Positions 44,195-56,181 of a stretch of 64,000 bases of DNA are shown here, piece after piece. The stretch is taken from NCBI GenBank assembly GCA_014904845.1, contig MU119402.1:1-64000 (forward strand), read 5' to 3'. The notes below the pieces were generated by a model. That model was not told the origin of the DNA. It did not search any database and saw only the letters and a list, made by a program, of their open reading frames with translations. Positions within the stretch are counted from its first letter, which is position 1. Each line of letters begins with the position of its first letter. This DNA is from Acephala macrosclerotiorum (lineage: Eukaryota > Ascomycota > Leotiomycetes > Helotiales > Mollisiaceae). The translations under genes and the position numbers were made by a program.

Positions 44195-46117
44195 TCAGAA
44201 CAACAGCCCATCAAGAAATCTGGGATGAAAGTCAAATCCAACTTCTTTGTTCTGACTTGGAACATGTACAAATACGTCATATCCTAAACCAAAGCATCTA
44301 CATCTACAAGTCCACCCACCAATCTTCAACTTCGCCTTCTCGCTAACTCCCTCATCCCTAACCACAGTCCCCTCACTCCCCTTCCGACTCTTATCCCTTA
44401 ACAATCGCCTCAAAATCTTCCCACTGGCACTCTTCGGGATTTCCATTATAAATTCAACCTCCTTGACCCATTTATGCCTCACCTTCTTCTCCTTCACATA
44501 CCCCAATAATTTCCTTCCCACCTCTTTCTCCTCAGGAGCGCCTTGTTTCCTCACAATATACGCTTTCGGTTTCTCTCCCGAATAATCGTCCGGAATTCCC
44601 AACACCGCTACATCTTCCACGTGTTCGTGGCCGAGGAGTAGGTCCTCGAGTTCAGCGGGCGCGACGCCGATACCGCGGACTTTAATCATTTCTTTGATGC
44701 GGTCGGTAATAGTTACCATTCCTTCAGAGTCGATGATTGCTTGGTCTCCTGTGTGGAGATAGCCATCCTCATCAAACGTCTCCCTCGTCGCTTTCTCATT
44801 ATTAAGATACCCCATCACAATCTGCGGGCCTTTGGCGAGAAGTTCTCCGGGTTGGTTGATTCCTAGTTCTTTCCCATCTTCATCCACAATCTTTATCGAT
44901 GTAGAAGCGCATATACTACCGACTTTATGCGCATGTTCATACCCGTATTTTTCAGGGGGGTGAGAAGTAATGCAAGAGCAGGATTCCGTCATGCCGTATC
45001 CTTGTTTGAATCCCGTATTTGGGAATTTCTTCTTCAACAACTGTATAATTTCCTCACTCAACGGCGCTGCTCCACTACTGAACCTCGTCACAAAACTCAA
45101 ATCATACTCATCCACAATCGGATCCCTCACCAATCGAATGATGATAGGAGGGACGAGAAGTAGTTCGGGAATGCGGTGTTTGACGATGGTATCGAGCATG
45201 GATTTCATGGTGAAGGAGGAGAGCATGTAGACTTCTGCGTTGAGGAGGATGGGGAGGTGGAGGGCGTGAACCAGTCCCGTAATATGGAACGAAGGTAGGA
45301 CTGCGAGAACCTTTTTGTGCGTATTTGGGGTGATTTGTTGGATTTGGAGGCATTGAGCTATTACGTTTTGGTGGGGGATCATGACCTGCAGATTGTCAGT
45401 TCTATCTTGGGGATGTATTGAGGAGGAGAATGTGGGCTGTTCATACAGCTTTCGGCAATCCAGTAGTCCCAGAACTGAAGCTCAAGAATCCACACAAATC
45501 CTTATTTTTCTCTTCAGGCTTCAGTTTATACTCCTCCACCTGCCCATTCTCCCCCTCTTTCTTCCCCAACTCAAGTAATTCCCTCATAGTCGTAAATCCC
45601 TCCATCTCCCCCTCAAGCAAAAACACCCTCTCTTTCGGAATCCCAGCATTCTTCGCCGCAGCACTCGCAACATCCATACTCCCCGGAATCGTGAAAAGGT
45701 ACTTCGCCCCCGCAGTCTTCAACGCATAAGTCATCTCCTCAATATTATACGCCGGACTAGCTCCCGATATAATCCCACCGCGCGATTCACACCCAGCATG
45801 GCGACAGGATACCATATTGTGTTCTGCGAGAAGAGGGCAACGACATCGCGTTTTTGCAAGCCGTGGTAGCGGACGAGAGCGGTGGAGAGGTGCGTAGTGT
45901 GGGATTTTACTTGGGAGTAGGAGATTCGTTCGCCGGTGTTGGCATTTGTGTAGCCAGCGAGGTAGGAGGAGGGGGTTGTGTGGATTGGAGAGGTGGGTGA
46001 GGAGAAGAGCCAGGTCCAGTTGATTATGTTTGTTGGTACTGAAGGAGGTTAGATGTGGCGGGTTGAGAGGAGGTAAGGCTTACGATCAATGTCTGGCTGG
46101 GCGCTTTTGAATGGCAT
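44195..46117 (-). pseudogene. 4-coumarate:CoA-ligase-like adenylate-forming enzyme, frameshifted
   Basis: Exons 46117-46084, 46038-45447 and 45385-44195. The ANL fold is complete: SSGTTGLPKA (P-loop), VLPSFHITGLVH, SSGAAPLSEE, QGYGMTES, GYLHTGDQA, IKVRGIGVAPAELE and the catalytic-Lys tail IPKSASGKILRRLLRD. Two oddities. First, within exon 2 the frame changes near 45783: GVNRA in one frame is continued by GGIISGASPAYN in another, so one base is missing. Second, after EKAKL, where related fungal enzymes often end with a peroxisomal AKL signal, the frame runs on about 45 residues, which would hide that signal. The family makes acyl- or aryl-CoA from ATP, CoA and a carboxylate. Substrate unknown. 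Confidence 0.85.
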
Positions 46118-46988
46118 TTTGAGAGATGTACTGTACCTGCAGGAGAGCAAGGAGAAAACAATAGAAGGGGAGATAGGAAGCAATTGAAAGCAAATAGGAA
46201 GATGTATTTGGTATGAAGGAAAGGGAGGAGCAAGAGGAACAATACCTACCGGGAATAACAAGCTTGTGCGGCTGGCTGCTCGAGGCCGATCTGCGTCCAG
46301 GCAAGTCAAGAGGCACGACTCAAAGTGCTGGTGTCAAGAGCTTGGAGGCGGAGGTGGAGAAATGCAATGTGGGGAAGCTTCGGAGCTAAGAGCCGCTGAC
46401 TAATGCGCCTCTATTCCTCATTCTCTCGTAGTCGAGAAACTTGTTTTGCCCAGCTTCAAATCACTTTTATCTTCCTCTCAGTTCATTTACTAGGACAGCG
46501 TGAATTCCTTTGCAAAGTCTTGTCATGAATTTTCGCTTGAGTGAAGTCACTTGGCCAAATATGGCCACATTTCCATCCTGACATTGAACAATTCTGGTGG
46601 AGGTGTTGCTTAGCAGAGATCATGATCGAGATCGAGGTAAGAGAGAAGTATAGAGACAATTTAGAGATCAAAGTGTCGTTGCTCTTGTTTCTGCGTGGGT
46701 ACGAGTATCGAGTTGCAGCAAGCAAGCAAGCTCGGCCATGCTTTTCATTTTACTTTGATGGCACGTGATTGCTATTGGATGAAGCTTCCAGGTTTGGGAC
46801 TGACTATATATCGACTAGCGTTGCCTCAAGCTTGTCATCCTTCCTAATCAAGTGTTTGCGATTTGTTCTTGATTATACTATGTATTTGTTTCTTGCTCTG
46901 AGCATTTCCTTCCTTCATAAAACGAAAAAAACTCGCATACGTAAGAGCCAACATAAAAATTACTCTGCCTCACCCTTCTTATATTTTA
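46118..46988. other. Intergenic, ligase relic / SUR7-like gene
   Basis: Promoter of the minus-strand ligase and 3' flank of the minus-strand SUR7-like gene. Overlapping small frames at 46024-46316 are chance. Nothing else. Confidence 0.4.
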
Positions 46989-48025
46989 TCAATGCATCTC
47001 GTATTCCTCCCTCCTCTTGGCCTCAATACCCGCCGGATTCCTATCCCAAAACGCTTCCAAAAGATTCCAACTCTTACAAACCGGCTTCCTATACCCTCTA
47101 ATAGCTTCCCCTTTCAGTGTCCACAACTCAAATCTCCACTCAAGATGCACAAGAAATACTACGACGAACATCAAGGCCATGGTTGTCCATGCCATAGCTA
47201 AGTATTCGGTGGAGTGGAGAGCGGGTGGGAGAGTTTGGGCGTGGTATGCGCGTAGGAAATGGGACGTTGTCAGACTGGAGGCGACTTGGAAGGTAATGTA
47301 TGAAATCTGAGATATGGATCAATACATGTGGGAAAGGTCAAGCAGGGTAGGTGCTAGGGGAAGAAAGGTAACGTACGAATGAGCAAAGAGTGGAGTAGCC
47401 GTTCAGACGTCTAGTTCCATGCCAAGTCAAAGGGAGAAAGATGAACATCTCCACGATCGCAAAGACAATGCCAATGTACCATAGGGTGATCCATGGTGCG
47501 GTGTAGTATGATGCTTGTGTTACCGTGTCGGCTATTCCTGCTACACTGGGATGAAGTTCATCTCGTAAGATGTTGGAGATAGTAAAGACATAGCCAGAGG
47601 ACTTCTTGATGCAAGTTACATTTGTCCGGCGGGGTGTGAGGAGGTTACTGTTCTTTGGATCGGGTTTGAAGAAGCCTGAACAGGTGCTGAGATAGTGGAC
47701 TGAGTACCAGTCTTTGATTCCGAGGTATTGAGTTATTGAGGCTGGGTTGGTGATTGAGGGGGGGACGAGAGCCGTGACGTTGGAGTGGAGTGTTGAGTTG
47801 GGTTGATAATAATCTGCGAGGCCCAAGGAAGTAGTATTAAGCTAAACAATTATGTTCAGCAGTATTCAAAAGTAGATGAAGCTTAAGATATTGATGCAGA
47901 CTTACAGTGATGATTGCAGCACCCTCTAGCGAGTCATTCCCATAGCCAGCAAACAAAACATGGAACCCAAGAATAATCACCGGCGCACACCAAAACGACG
48001 CAACAAACGGAAACCAACGCAGCAT
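46989..48025 (-). CDS. SUR7/PalI-like four-helix membrane protein
   Basis: Three exons (48025-47906, 47841-47377, 47306-46989) join in frame to 300 aa; the ATG at 48025 gives MLRWFPFVASFWCAPVIILG, the first membrane segment. The extracellular loop has several N-glycosylation sites (NTT, NST, NVT) and the motif DWYSVHYLSTCSGFF with a second Cys in NVTCIKK, as in SUR7-family loops. Three further membrane segments follow (WITLWYIGIVFAIVEMFIFL, a segment near YITFQVASSL, and MAWTTMALMFVVVFLV), then a cytosolic tail. SUR7/PalI proteins sit in plasma-membrane eisosome domains or in pH sensing. Family placement is by topology and the loop motif. Confidence 0.65.
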
Positions 48026-49430
48026 CTTCAATTTGATCTTTTAAAACCCTACAAAAGGCTGGATATCAATCAAGTGCAATTCTCCTTCCTCTAGATCTTC
48101 CTATCGCGCCACTTTTATATTCTTGGTGACCGTAAGAGGGGTTTTCGACATAGCATCAAATGGCGCAGGGCTTACGGTCGCCCAGCTGCTGATCCAGTAT
48201 GAAGCCTGACGATCTGACAATTCTTGAACCGGACGTTACGTATCGTGATCATTGGCTGATCGGGCGAATAAATGACCCGCCAAGACACCCCACGACCAAG
48301 CCACTGCAATCGGCTGTACGGCAAAGAAGCTTCATATGTTACACAAAGCCACAATCCTTGGGGGCAAGACTAGAACTTACTCCCTACAGGCCATAATAAA
48401 TGTTAATAGGCACAGGCTAGTATTTAACTAAATATAGCAAAATACCGTAAATCGTAGAGAGATGAGAGATGATTGGTCTCACTACCCCTTGGCAACACGG
48501 CTACAATCACCTCACGATTAACATTTATTTCGGCCTGTGGGTAGCACACGTGAAATGCACCCTTTCAGTGTTGCAGGGAAATTGAGGCTGGACATGTGTT
48601 TGCTAAGACTGCAAGCCTATAAGAAGCGGGTACGCCGAAATTTGGTTTCGCTGAGGTCGTTATACCGTACAGTACATCTAGAATGTATGATCTCCTAGCT
48701 TTGTATCACAACTACTTGCGGAGATTAACGACTACGTGGTTCTCGTTATCGTCGCTGTTTGAGATGATCTCGAGGTACTTGGTACTCCTTTTTCAATGAG
48801 TCTTACTCCTTCGCTTGCAACCTTCTTGCGAATCCTCCCCTTTGTAAAAAAAAAGTCTTTATTCCTCAAAATTAAAGTGAAAGATTACGAGAGCCCCGAA
48901 AATAGAAAAGACTATGAAACGCGAGAGAGGTGAGCACAAAAGAGTCTGTCAAGCCACGCATACCGTCAAGTTCTGCGCGTAAACTTTGCCCTCGAACGCG
49001 CAGCGAAATCGACGCGTGTAAAGGTAAGCAAAATATACGAGAACAAAAGAACCCGATAAAAAGATGAAAAAGAACCACAGCCATCCCGATGGATGGCGGT
49101 ATAAGAAACCCTAGTTGATGAAGGATTTACTTTCGAAGGAGGAGGAGTGGTGGTGGTAGAAGGTGACCCAACCCGCACATTCCGAATGGCCGTTTGGCCT
49201 GTGCGGATTGGTAACTAGTCCTGGTGATTCAGGAACCAGTGTTTTGTGTTGGCGATGGAGAAAATCTGCTTATTTAATTCTATATTGATAGGTTGCGAGG
49301 TTGCGGGTGAGGGAGTAGAGCTAACCGGAAGAGGGATTTCGAAGGTGAGTAGGCGGCGATGGGAAGTTAGTAAATCCGGAGAGTTCCTGATTTTGGGAAT
49401 ATGGTTGTATTATTATTTTTTTTACTCAAT
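48026..49430. other. Intergenic containing a MITE-like inverted repeat
   Basis: About 1.4 kb without a gene. The inverted repeat at 48382-48542 is listed separately. Short frames near 48872-49178 and 49246-49434 have no domain. Confidence 0.45.
48382..48542. mobile_element. MITE-like element with about 22-25 bp terminal inverted repeats
   Basis: 48386-48407 (ACAGGCCATAATAAATGTTA and following two bases) is matched in reverse complement by 48517-48538, with two mismatches. The arms extend imperfectly outward through CCC/GGG. The internal 110 bp is non-coding. A 160-bp non-coding unit with terminal inverted repeats is the form of a miniature inverted-repeat element; no clear target-site duplication is seen. 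Confidence 0.5.
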
Positions 49431-51302
49431 CTAGAACCGAACATAACTCAAGGCTCTCCTCCAAAGGCGCTGCCCATAATACTTGTCCAAGAATTCCAAC
49501 GCTTCTTGATCCAATTCCCTCCTTCCACTCAACAGGTCTGCCGTCATTGGGTCCTATACGCTCGTCCTAAACCAAACCTTATACCCCAAGTACGCAACTA
49601 CGAAGACTGGGAAGCACAGCATCGTCTCAAAGAAAGTCTCTGCGTTTGGAGACCCTTCGTCTGGGATAACAGGGATGTAGAACGTGCAAGCGAAAGTAAA
49701 GAGCGTAGAGACGAAGAGGAAGATGGATTCGAAGGGCCAGAGACGATTCTTGTTCGCATAGGGGAGGGAGAATGCTGGGTCGGATTGGGCTTTTATGGCG
49801 CGGTGCATGCACCAGTTGGTGACGGGAATCACCTATGACCTGTCAATACTGTATACGATAGAGATAGAGGTGAGGAAGAGCAGGCGACTTACTATCCACG
49901 CAAAGAAGGTAGTAGTAGCTGAGATAGAAGAGAACCAGTTGAAAGCAATTTCTCCCGTGGTCGAGACACACATATATGTCATCGCCGTCGCAATTAGGAA
50001 GCAGCTGATGAGAGAAATCATTGGTCGTCCCTTGCTATCGACTCTGCCAAAGATAGCGGGGAACATGCCCATCTTTGACATAGCAGTCTGGATTCGAGAA
50101 GCGATGAAGATTGACTCGGACCCGATGCAGCAGAGGCAGATGAGCAAGACGACGTTAATAATGTCAGGCAAGACCTTGATCCCAGAATACCCCATCGCAA
50201 TGAAAAACGGAGAAGCAGCGACATTGCTAGTGTTGAGCAGCAGGGGCTCATTGTAGGGAACCAGAACGGAGACGAGGATGCAAGAGGAGCCGAAGATGAG
50301 GATGATTCGGATGAAGAGGTTCACTCTGGCTCGAGGCATGTCGTAGCGGGGCATTTTGGCTTCGCCAGCTGCTATGCCGAGGATTTATTGGCCACCACTT
50401 GCCCATGAGGCGTAGAGAAAGACGCGTGCAACGCCCTTGAGAACGTCAGCATGTTTGAATGTTACCACTCGGAGAGGGCATACCCTGAAGCCATTAGGAA
50501 AGACTGGAAGCTCGCCATTGTAGTTCGCTCCCCCTCCTCCATGGCCCGTTGGTCCAGCACCAGCAACGATAGCGACAGAGGTCAGAAGGACGATGGCCAT
50601 AGTGACCATTTTGACAGCACCCGTGCAGAACTCGAACTCGGCAAACCACCTGTTTGGCATAAGATGGAAAGCATAGACAACAACTGCAACAGTTTACCAC
50701 TTTTCTTTCCTGACGAGGCGTACAGAATGTCTATACCAAGGTAAATTGTCATCAGAGCGGCTGCTGGCACTTCGGTAGTCCAGTAACTGATGATCACCGG
50801 GAAGACAGCTCCCTCGGCAGCAACGACAGTCAGAGCACCAAACCATTCACAAAATCCAATCGCAAATCCAAGAGCAGGATCAACAAACCGAGCCGCATGA
50901 TCAATGAATGATCCCGAAGTCGGGAAGAGACAAACGGCTTCACCCAAAACCGTGAGCATAGTTAAAGCCATGACACAGATCAAGGGGAGCCGATCAGAAT
51001 ACCTGGAGCACCACCGACTTGAAGAGCCTATTACCATTTATCAATGTCAAGATCTCAACTTAGAGGAGGCCCAAACTTACCGCACCAATACTGATGAAAA
51101 CACCGCTTCCAATGTTACCAGCCAACGCAATCGTCTGAACGTGCCTGGCCTTAAACTTCCGATGCAACTGCCCCGAATTCGCCGCCGCTGCCGACTCATT
51201 GACATATTCCCGAACCGGTCCAACATTGCCAACCCCTTGTTCGACCGAGCTTGTCGGTGCACTGGTCGCTCTCACCGACGTCGTCTTCTCAAGATTCGCC
51301 AT
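49431..51302 (-). pseudogene. APC-family amino-acid/GABA permease, multiply broken
   Basis: From the ATG at 51302 the frame gives RKFKARHVQTIALAGNIGSG, the typical TM1 start of fungal amino-acid permeases. Later come LFPTSGSFIDHAARFVDPALG, FCEWFGALTVVAAE, RWFAEFEF, GIAAGEAKMPR, SESIFIASRIQTAMSKMG, FNWFSSISATTTFFAWI and WCMHRAIKAQ. The order is complete but damaged. A TAA at 50387-50385 lies inside the conserved GGQ-ILGI motif, where relatives have Glu or Gln. A TAG at 49556-49554 comes before a clearly coding tail (DLLSGRRELDQEALEFLD) that ends at 49431. Two frame changes are needed around PGILIG just after exon 1 (about 51.0 kb). It was a plasma-membrane H+-coupled uptake protein and is now probably dead. 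Confidence 0.85.
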
Positions 51303-52019
51303 CTTTACTCAATGACAAATGTCAATTGATCATTCGTTCGCGATGGTTGCTTTTCCAAGTGGATTTGCAGGAGGTGGCGCCGTCATATACCAGACCACAT
51401 CGCTAGGAATCCCGAAGTTGTGGAATGAGGCGGTGTGAGTTACCTGGTGGTAAGAGTTTTCTCAGCGATATGAGATTTGGAGACGGCGAGTAGGCGCCGA
51501 GGTGTTGGGATCCCCCATGAAGCTGTGTTGAGAGAAGCGGGGAAAGTGGATAGGTGCATAGGGGTAGCCCCTCATCTTGATGTCCCTACCTCTGAGCCGG
51601 GCGCTTAGATAGAAAAGATGGAGAGTGGGATGAAGATATGAGTCGCATTAAACGCCGAGCGAACAGTTCCAGGTTGCTGTTTGTGTTAGAAATCATGTGA
51701 TTTAGTGCTGAGTCGGTGCTGCGGGGTTTTAAGAGATCTCTCTCTCTCTGAGAACCATCATCATCAATAATCATCAATATCATCAAATCTTGACAGTTTG
51801 TTTTGTCACCGAAGAATCTTAGAATGAGGGAGTTCGAGGAGTCTTTCCCATGAAGCCGAGCGTTTGCGGACATGGCAAACGGAATAGAATGTTCGGCGCT
51901 CTTGCTCTAGAATCGACATTGCGCTGGGGAGGGTGAGCTTCTTCAGCTTCAAGTCGGCCTCAATTGAGACAGTCCTCAACTCCCGTGTCATTCCTTCTTG
52001 CCTTGTTCAGACTTTCACT
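51303..52019. promoter_or_regulatory. Divergent intergenic, permease relic / monooxygenase
   Basis: About 700 bp between divergent starts. It contains a CT repeat (51739-51752) and an ATC-rich simple repeat (51757-51788). The open frame leading into the monooxygenase from 51933 lacks an upstream ATG within the conserved part. Confidence 0.4.
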
Positions 52020-53809
52020 ATGGTAATCGATAGCCGTGGTCCCGTCAGAGAGCCATCTCAACAAGGTGCAGGCGTATTCGTGCCAGTCTCCAATGGATAT
52101 GTCATCGACGAACATATCTTCGGAGAACCACGCCAGCTACGCATAATAACTCTCGGGGCAGGTGCTTCAGGCCTGAATGTCGCCCGGCAGATTGAGAAGC
52201 ACATGAAAGCCGTCCATCTCCAGATCTATGAGAAGAATTCAGATGTGGGAGGGACTTGGCTAGAAAACAGATACCCAGGATGTGCATGCGATATCCCATC
52301 TCATAGCTACCAGTATACGTGGGCCCCGAATCCAAACTGGAAGAAATTCTACTCTCCCGGTCCTGAAATCCTCGAGTATTTCCAAGATGTGGCAGAAAAA
52401 TACAACTTGAGAAAAAACATCAAATTCCGCCATCAAATCACCTCCGCGATCTGGGATGAAGAATCCGGGACCTGGAAAATTCGGATTGAGAACCTCGAAA
52501 CGGGAGAAGAGATCGAAGATTGGTGCCATTTCTTCATCAACGCCACCGGATTTCTGAACAATTGGAAATGGCCCTCAATCCCGGGACTCGACACCTTCAA
52601 AGGCGACCTAATGCACAACGCAGCCTGGAAACCCCCAATTGACCTCTCAAACAAAATAGTCGCCGTAATTGGCAACGGAAGCTCAGCAATCCAAATCGTA
52701 CCTTCGATCCAACCTCAAGTCAAGCATCTCACAACTTTTGTTCGAAGTCCGACGTGGGTAACAGCAGGATTTGCGCAGAGTAAAGCCGGGCCTGGAGGAA
52801 CGAACTTTGATTTTACCGGCGAACAGAAAGAGGAGTTTGCGAAAGATCCGGAGAAGTATTTGGCGTATCGGAAGGATGTTGAGAAGGAGATGTGTAGCAG
52901 GTTTCGGATGTTGCATAAAGACTCACCGGAGCAGAGAGCGGCGGTTGAGTTCTCGACGAATGATATGAAGTCGAAACTGGGACCTGAAAATCCGTTGGCA
53001 GACTTCATTATTCCGAATTTTGCGGTTGGTTGTCGAAGACCTACGCCTGGGAATGGTTATTTGGAGTCTCTTACGAAGGACAACGTTCGAGTTATCACGG
53101 ATGAGATCGCAGAGGTTATCCCGGAAGGTCTTGTGCTCAGCACAGGACGGACGTTGAAAGTTGATGTCCTCATCTGTGCAACTGGGTTCGACTTGTCTTT
53201 TTGCCCCCGGTTCCCGATCGTTGGCCGGAATGGTGCAAATCTCGCCGAGCAGTGGAAGGAGAGAGCGACGGCATATCTGTCCATGACGCCAGAGAACATG
53301 CCCAACTACTTCAGTAAATTCCAATCCGTCTTAGAGGTCTATATTCTGAGTAGCTGACCACCACAGTGTTCACAGGCCCGAACTCTCCCGTCAGCCACGG
53401 CTCCGCCATCCCCATCATTGAACACACAACAAAATACATCCTCAAAATGCTCTACAAATGCCAAACCGAATCCATAAAAGCCATCTGCCCCTCGCCCTCC
53501 GCTATCCGCGAATACACAACCCATGCGGATGTATTCCTGACTCGCACTGCATGGGCTACAAAGTGCAGATCGTGGTTTAAGAATGGAAAAATTGATGGTC
53601 CGGTCGTGGCCCTGTATCCTGGAAGCAGAATCCATTGGTTTCATATGATGACAAATCCGAGGTATGAGGATTGGGAGTGGACGAGGTTAAATCAGTTGAA
53701 CAGGTTTGCATATTTGGGGAATGGGTTCAGCGTGAGAGAGGGGGCAGAGAGGGATCTTACTTGGTATTTTGATGATCCTGACGCGGGGTATGAAGGACTG
53801 TTGTACTGA
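52020..53809 (+). CDS. Flavin-binding Baeyer-Villiger-type monooxygenase
   Basis: Two exons (52020-53313 and 53367-53809) join in frame to 578 aa. FAD-binding GAGASG at 46-51 sits in IITLGAGASGLNVARQIE, followed by GGTWLENRYPGCACD. The Baeyer-Villiger fingerprint (F-x-G-x3-H-x3-W) is FKGDLMHNAAW at 193-203. The NADPH site is GNGSSA at 218-223, and ATGFD occurs late in exon 1. All motifs are intact, so an active NADPH- and FAD-dependent oxygenase is expected, inserting oxygen next to a ketone or hydroxylating a substrate. The substrate is unknown. The neighbouring intact class V aminotransferase (convergent) does not clearly belong to the same pathway. Confidence 0.93.
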
Positions 53810-54126
53810 TAATTGAGTTTGCAATATGCCAATTGAAAGAGTTGCATTTTCATTGATAAATTCGTCATGCCCCGCCCCAGAATCCGTTAAGCAACAATCT
53901 TGAAAATATAATATATTTAAAATAACTTTATTATTAAAATTAAAATTATGAAATAAATAAATAAATGAATAAATAAATAAATATTAAAAAAATATTAATA
54001 TAACGACGAGAAATCCTATTTACTATCGGACTTATTAAAAAGTTTCTATAGGTTCGCAATTGCTAAGCCTGGATAAAGGTTACAATCGATGCACTGGAAA
54101 GAGGATAGGAGCTGATTTCCTCATCA
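53810..54126. other. AT-rich convergent intergenic with AAAT microsatellite
   Basis: From 53905 to 54000 the DNA is nearly all A/T, with an (AAAT)n-type simple repeat at about 53951-53983 (one T-to-G interruption). It separates two convergent genes. Confidence 0.6.
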
Positions 54127-55564
54127 CTAGTCTGCCATGGCTTTGAATTCTCCGTTCGAGACCCTTTCGCACATCTCTTTCAACCTGTATGCAGCCCACT
54201 CAAAATCATCCACTTCGATATAGATCTGACCACTGATTCTGCACCAAATCTCTCCTGCGTAAAACTTGACTGGAATCATGGTTTCATAGTCCTTGATAGA
54301 TTTCTCGGTCATCCACTTCGCGATTTCTGAGGCATCAGCTGCTCTGATGTACGTGATCTCATCCTTTGATTGTGAGTTTCCCACGCCCTGCTCCTGATGT
54401 TCGGGCGTAAAACAACTATCGTAAGAAGCAGCGCCCTGAGTAATGGTCAATGGCAGGCGCACGTTCACGAAGCAGCATTGCTGGAGCGTCCGAGTATTGT
54501 TGTCCATAACTTCCGTACCTAGAATCTCTGCCATTCGCCTGCCTCCAGCTTTGGCGATATTCTCGCAGTACTCTCTAATTTTTGCTTCGCCGCCGCACGT
54601 CAGCTTACGGAATTTCAACGCTTCTTGAACGCAGACATATGGTGTGGGATCAACGGTAGACACTTTCTTGAAAAGCTCGCCAAAAGCCTTCCCGCCCCCT
54701 GAAGCAGGTCCTCCTTGTAAGAGCGGTTGAAATCCCCACGAAGTGGGTAGCGAGGTGCGTATCAAATGCTGGTTACGGATGGGCACATATAACACAGCGC
54801 AGCCACGGGGAACAAAGAGCCATCTGAGCACAGAATTAGTGATGAGCCGTGCCAGAGTTTACGCAAGTTCCATACTTATAGCAATTGCTCGTGAAGAAAT
54901 CCGGGTCAACTCGTCCCAAGTGCGTCAAATCGATATGTCCAATTCCATGAGCACCATCGATGAGACTTAAAATTTGATGACTTTTGCAAGCCTCAACCAA
55001 CGCTTCCCACGGGAATCGTACGCCAGGAAAGGTAAGTACCGTATCAAACATAGCGACTTTGATCCTCCTCCCCTCGTTCTGCAAATTCCGTGCCACGCTA
55101 TTAAACTTGCGAATAATATCTTCATCTTCTGCTGGATAGTCGATTGCAATGCAGACTCTCTCAACTTGTGCTGTTTCGCACAAGGAGTCGATGGTCTTCT
55201 CGCAGGCTCCATATACTGTACTGAAGTGTAGAACCACATCCCCCTTCTGATAGACGAGGTTACGCAGAACTGTATTCACGCCTGTGGTTGCATTAGGAAC
55301 AAAGACAACTTCATCAGCAGGCACACCAAGAAGAGGAGCAACCGCGCTGCGAGATTTCTCTAACAAATCCGGATAGGTGTATCGAAGGAACGTATCCGGT
55401 CGGGCTTCCATGAGATCTTGCAATTCGCGTTGTAGCCCTCTCACGCTTTTGGGGAAGGTCCCAAACGAGCCGTGATTCAAGGGGGTGTAATTCTCAGCGA
55501 AACTGAAATGGGTGTCTTTCATCGCGTGTCCAAAGGGGACGGAATGCTCTGATTTGTTGTTCAT
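54127..55564 (-). CDS. PLP-dependent class V aminotransferase (isopenicillin N epimerase-like)
   Basis: Exons 55564-54876 and 54823-54127 join to 461 aa. The N-terminus has LNHGSFGTFP and the substrate/PLP loop PNATTGVNTVLRN. The PLP-binding Asp and His lie in LIDGAHGIGHIDL, and the internal-aldimine lysine in SNCYKWLFVPRGCAVLYVP (Lys230), restored across the intron. This is the pattern of the isopenicillin N epimerase/cysteine-desulfurase-like group of class V enzymes. The C-terminal small domain is complete (SGQIYIEVDDFEWAAYRL). True activity is unknown: epimerase, desulfurase and other lyase activities occur in this group. No beta-lactam genes are present. Intact. An open frame runs upstream of the ATG without another ATG. 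Confidence 0.9.
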
Positions 55565-56181
55565 AGTCGCGGCAATCACAGCACAGGGCAAATATGGCAG
55601 GGCGGGCGGGTGGTCTTGCTTTTAGGGATTGAGTGTCGATAGATCTCGTTAGAGGCAATGCTACTGAAGAACCGCGTACGTTAGGTTTACGACTGTGCGA
55701 CCGACAGTTATGGAGGCCTGTCTTGTCTGTGTAACCGATCGGAAATTCAGTAAATCCAGGCACCGTGAGTGGTGAATCTAGCGAAATAATAAGAACACCT
55801 CAATTTAAGAGATTTCGAAAGAATATTAATATATATATTAAAAAAAAATAGATTTGAAATTGTTATAATAAATAGTTTTTATTTTATTAATATTTAAAAA
55901 TTGGGGAAATATAATATTTCGAGCGTGTATTTAATGGGGTCGTACATTGACAAGGGAACTCGGTTATACTGGATTTTGGTTTTCGCGCGCGCCAAAATGG
56001 GCCGCCTTTTTCTAGGGCTGAGGCACAGCACGAATACGCGCTTTGAAATGTCTCTTGTAAATCTCACAACCTCCTTCGTGCTTTCTTCTCCTCTCAGCCG
56101 CGTGGGCAAATAAACCTCATGTAGGCCTGTTCTTATTTCGAGATCTCTGGGTGCCTATCTCTCTCTGCGTAACCTTACGGT
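55565..56181. other. Divergent intergenic with AT-rich core
   Basis: Divergent promoters for the aminotransferase and the ankyrin gene. 55800-55910 is almost pure A/T. Nothing else is recognised. Confidence 0.4.
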
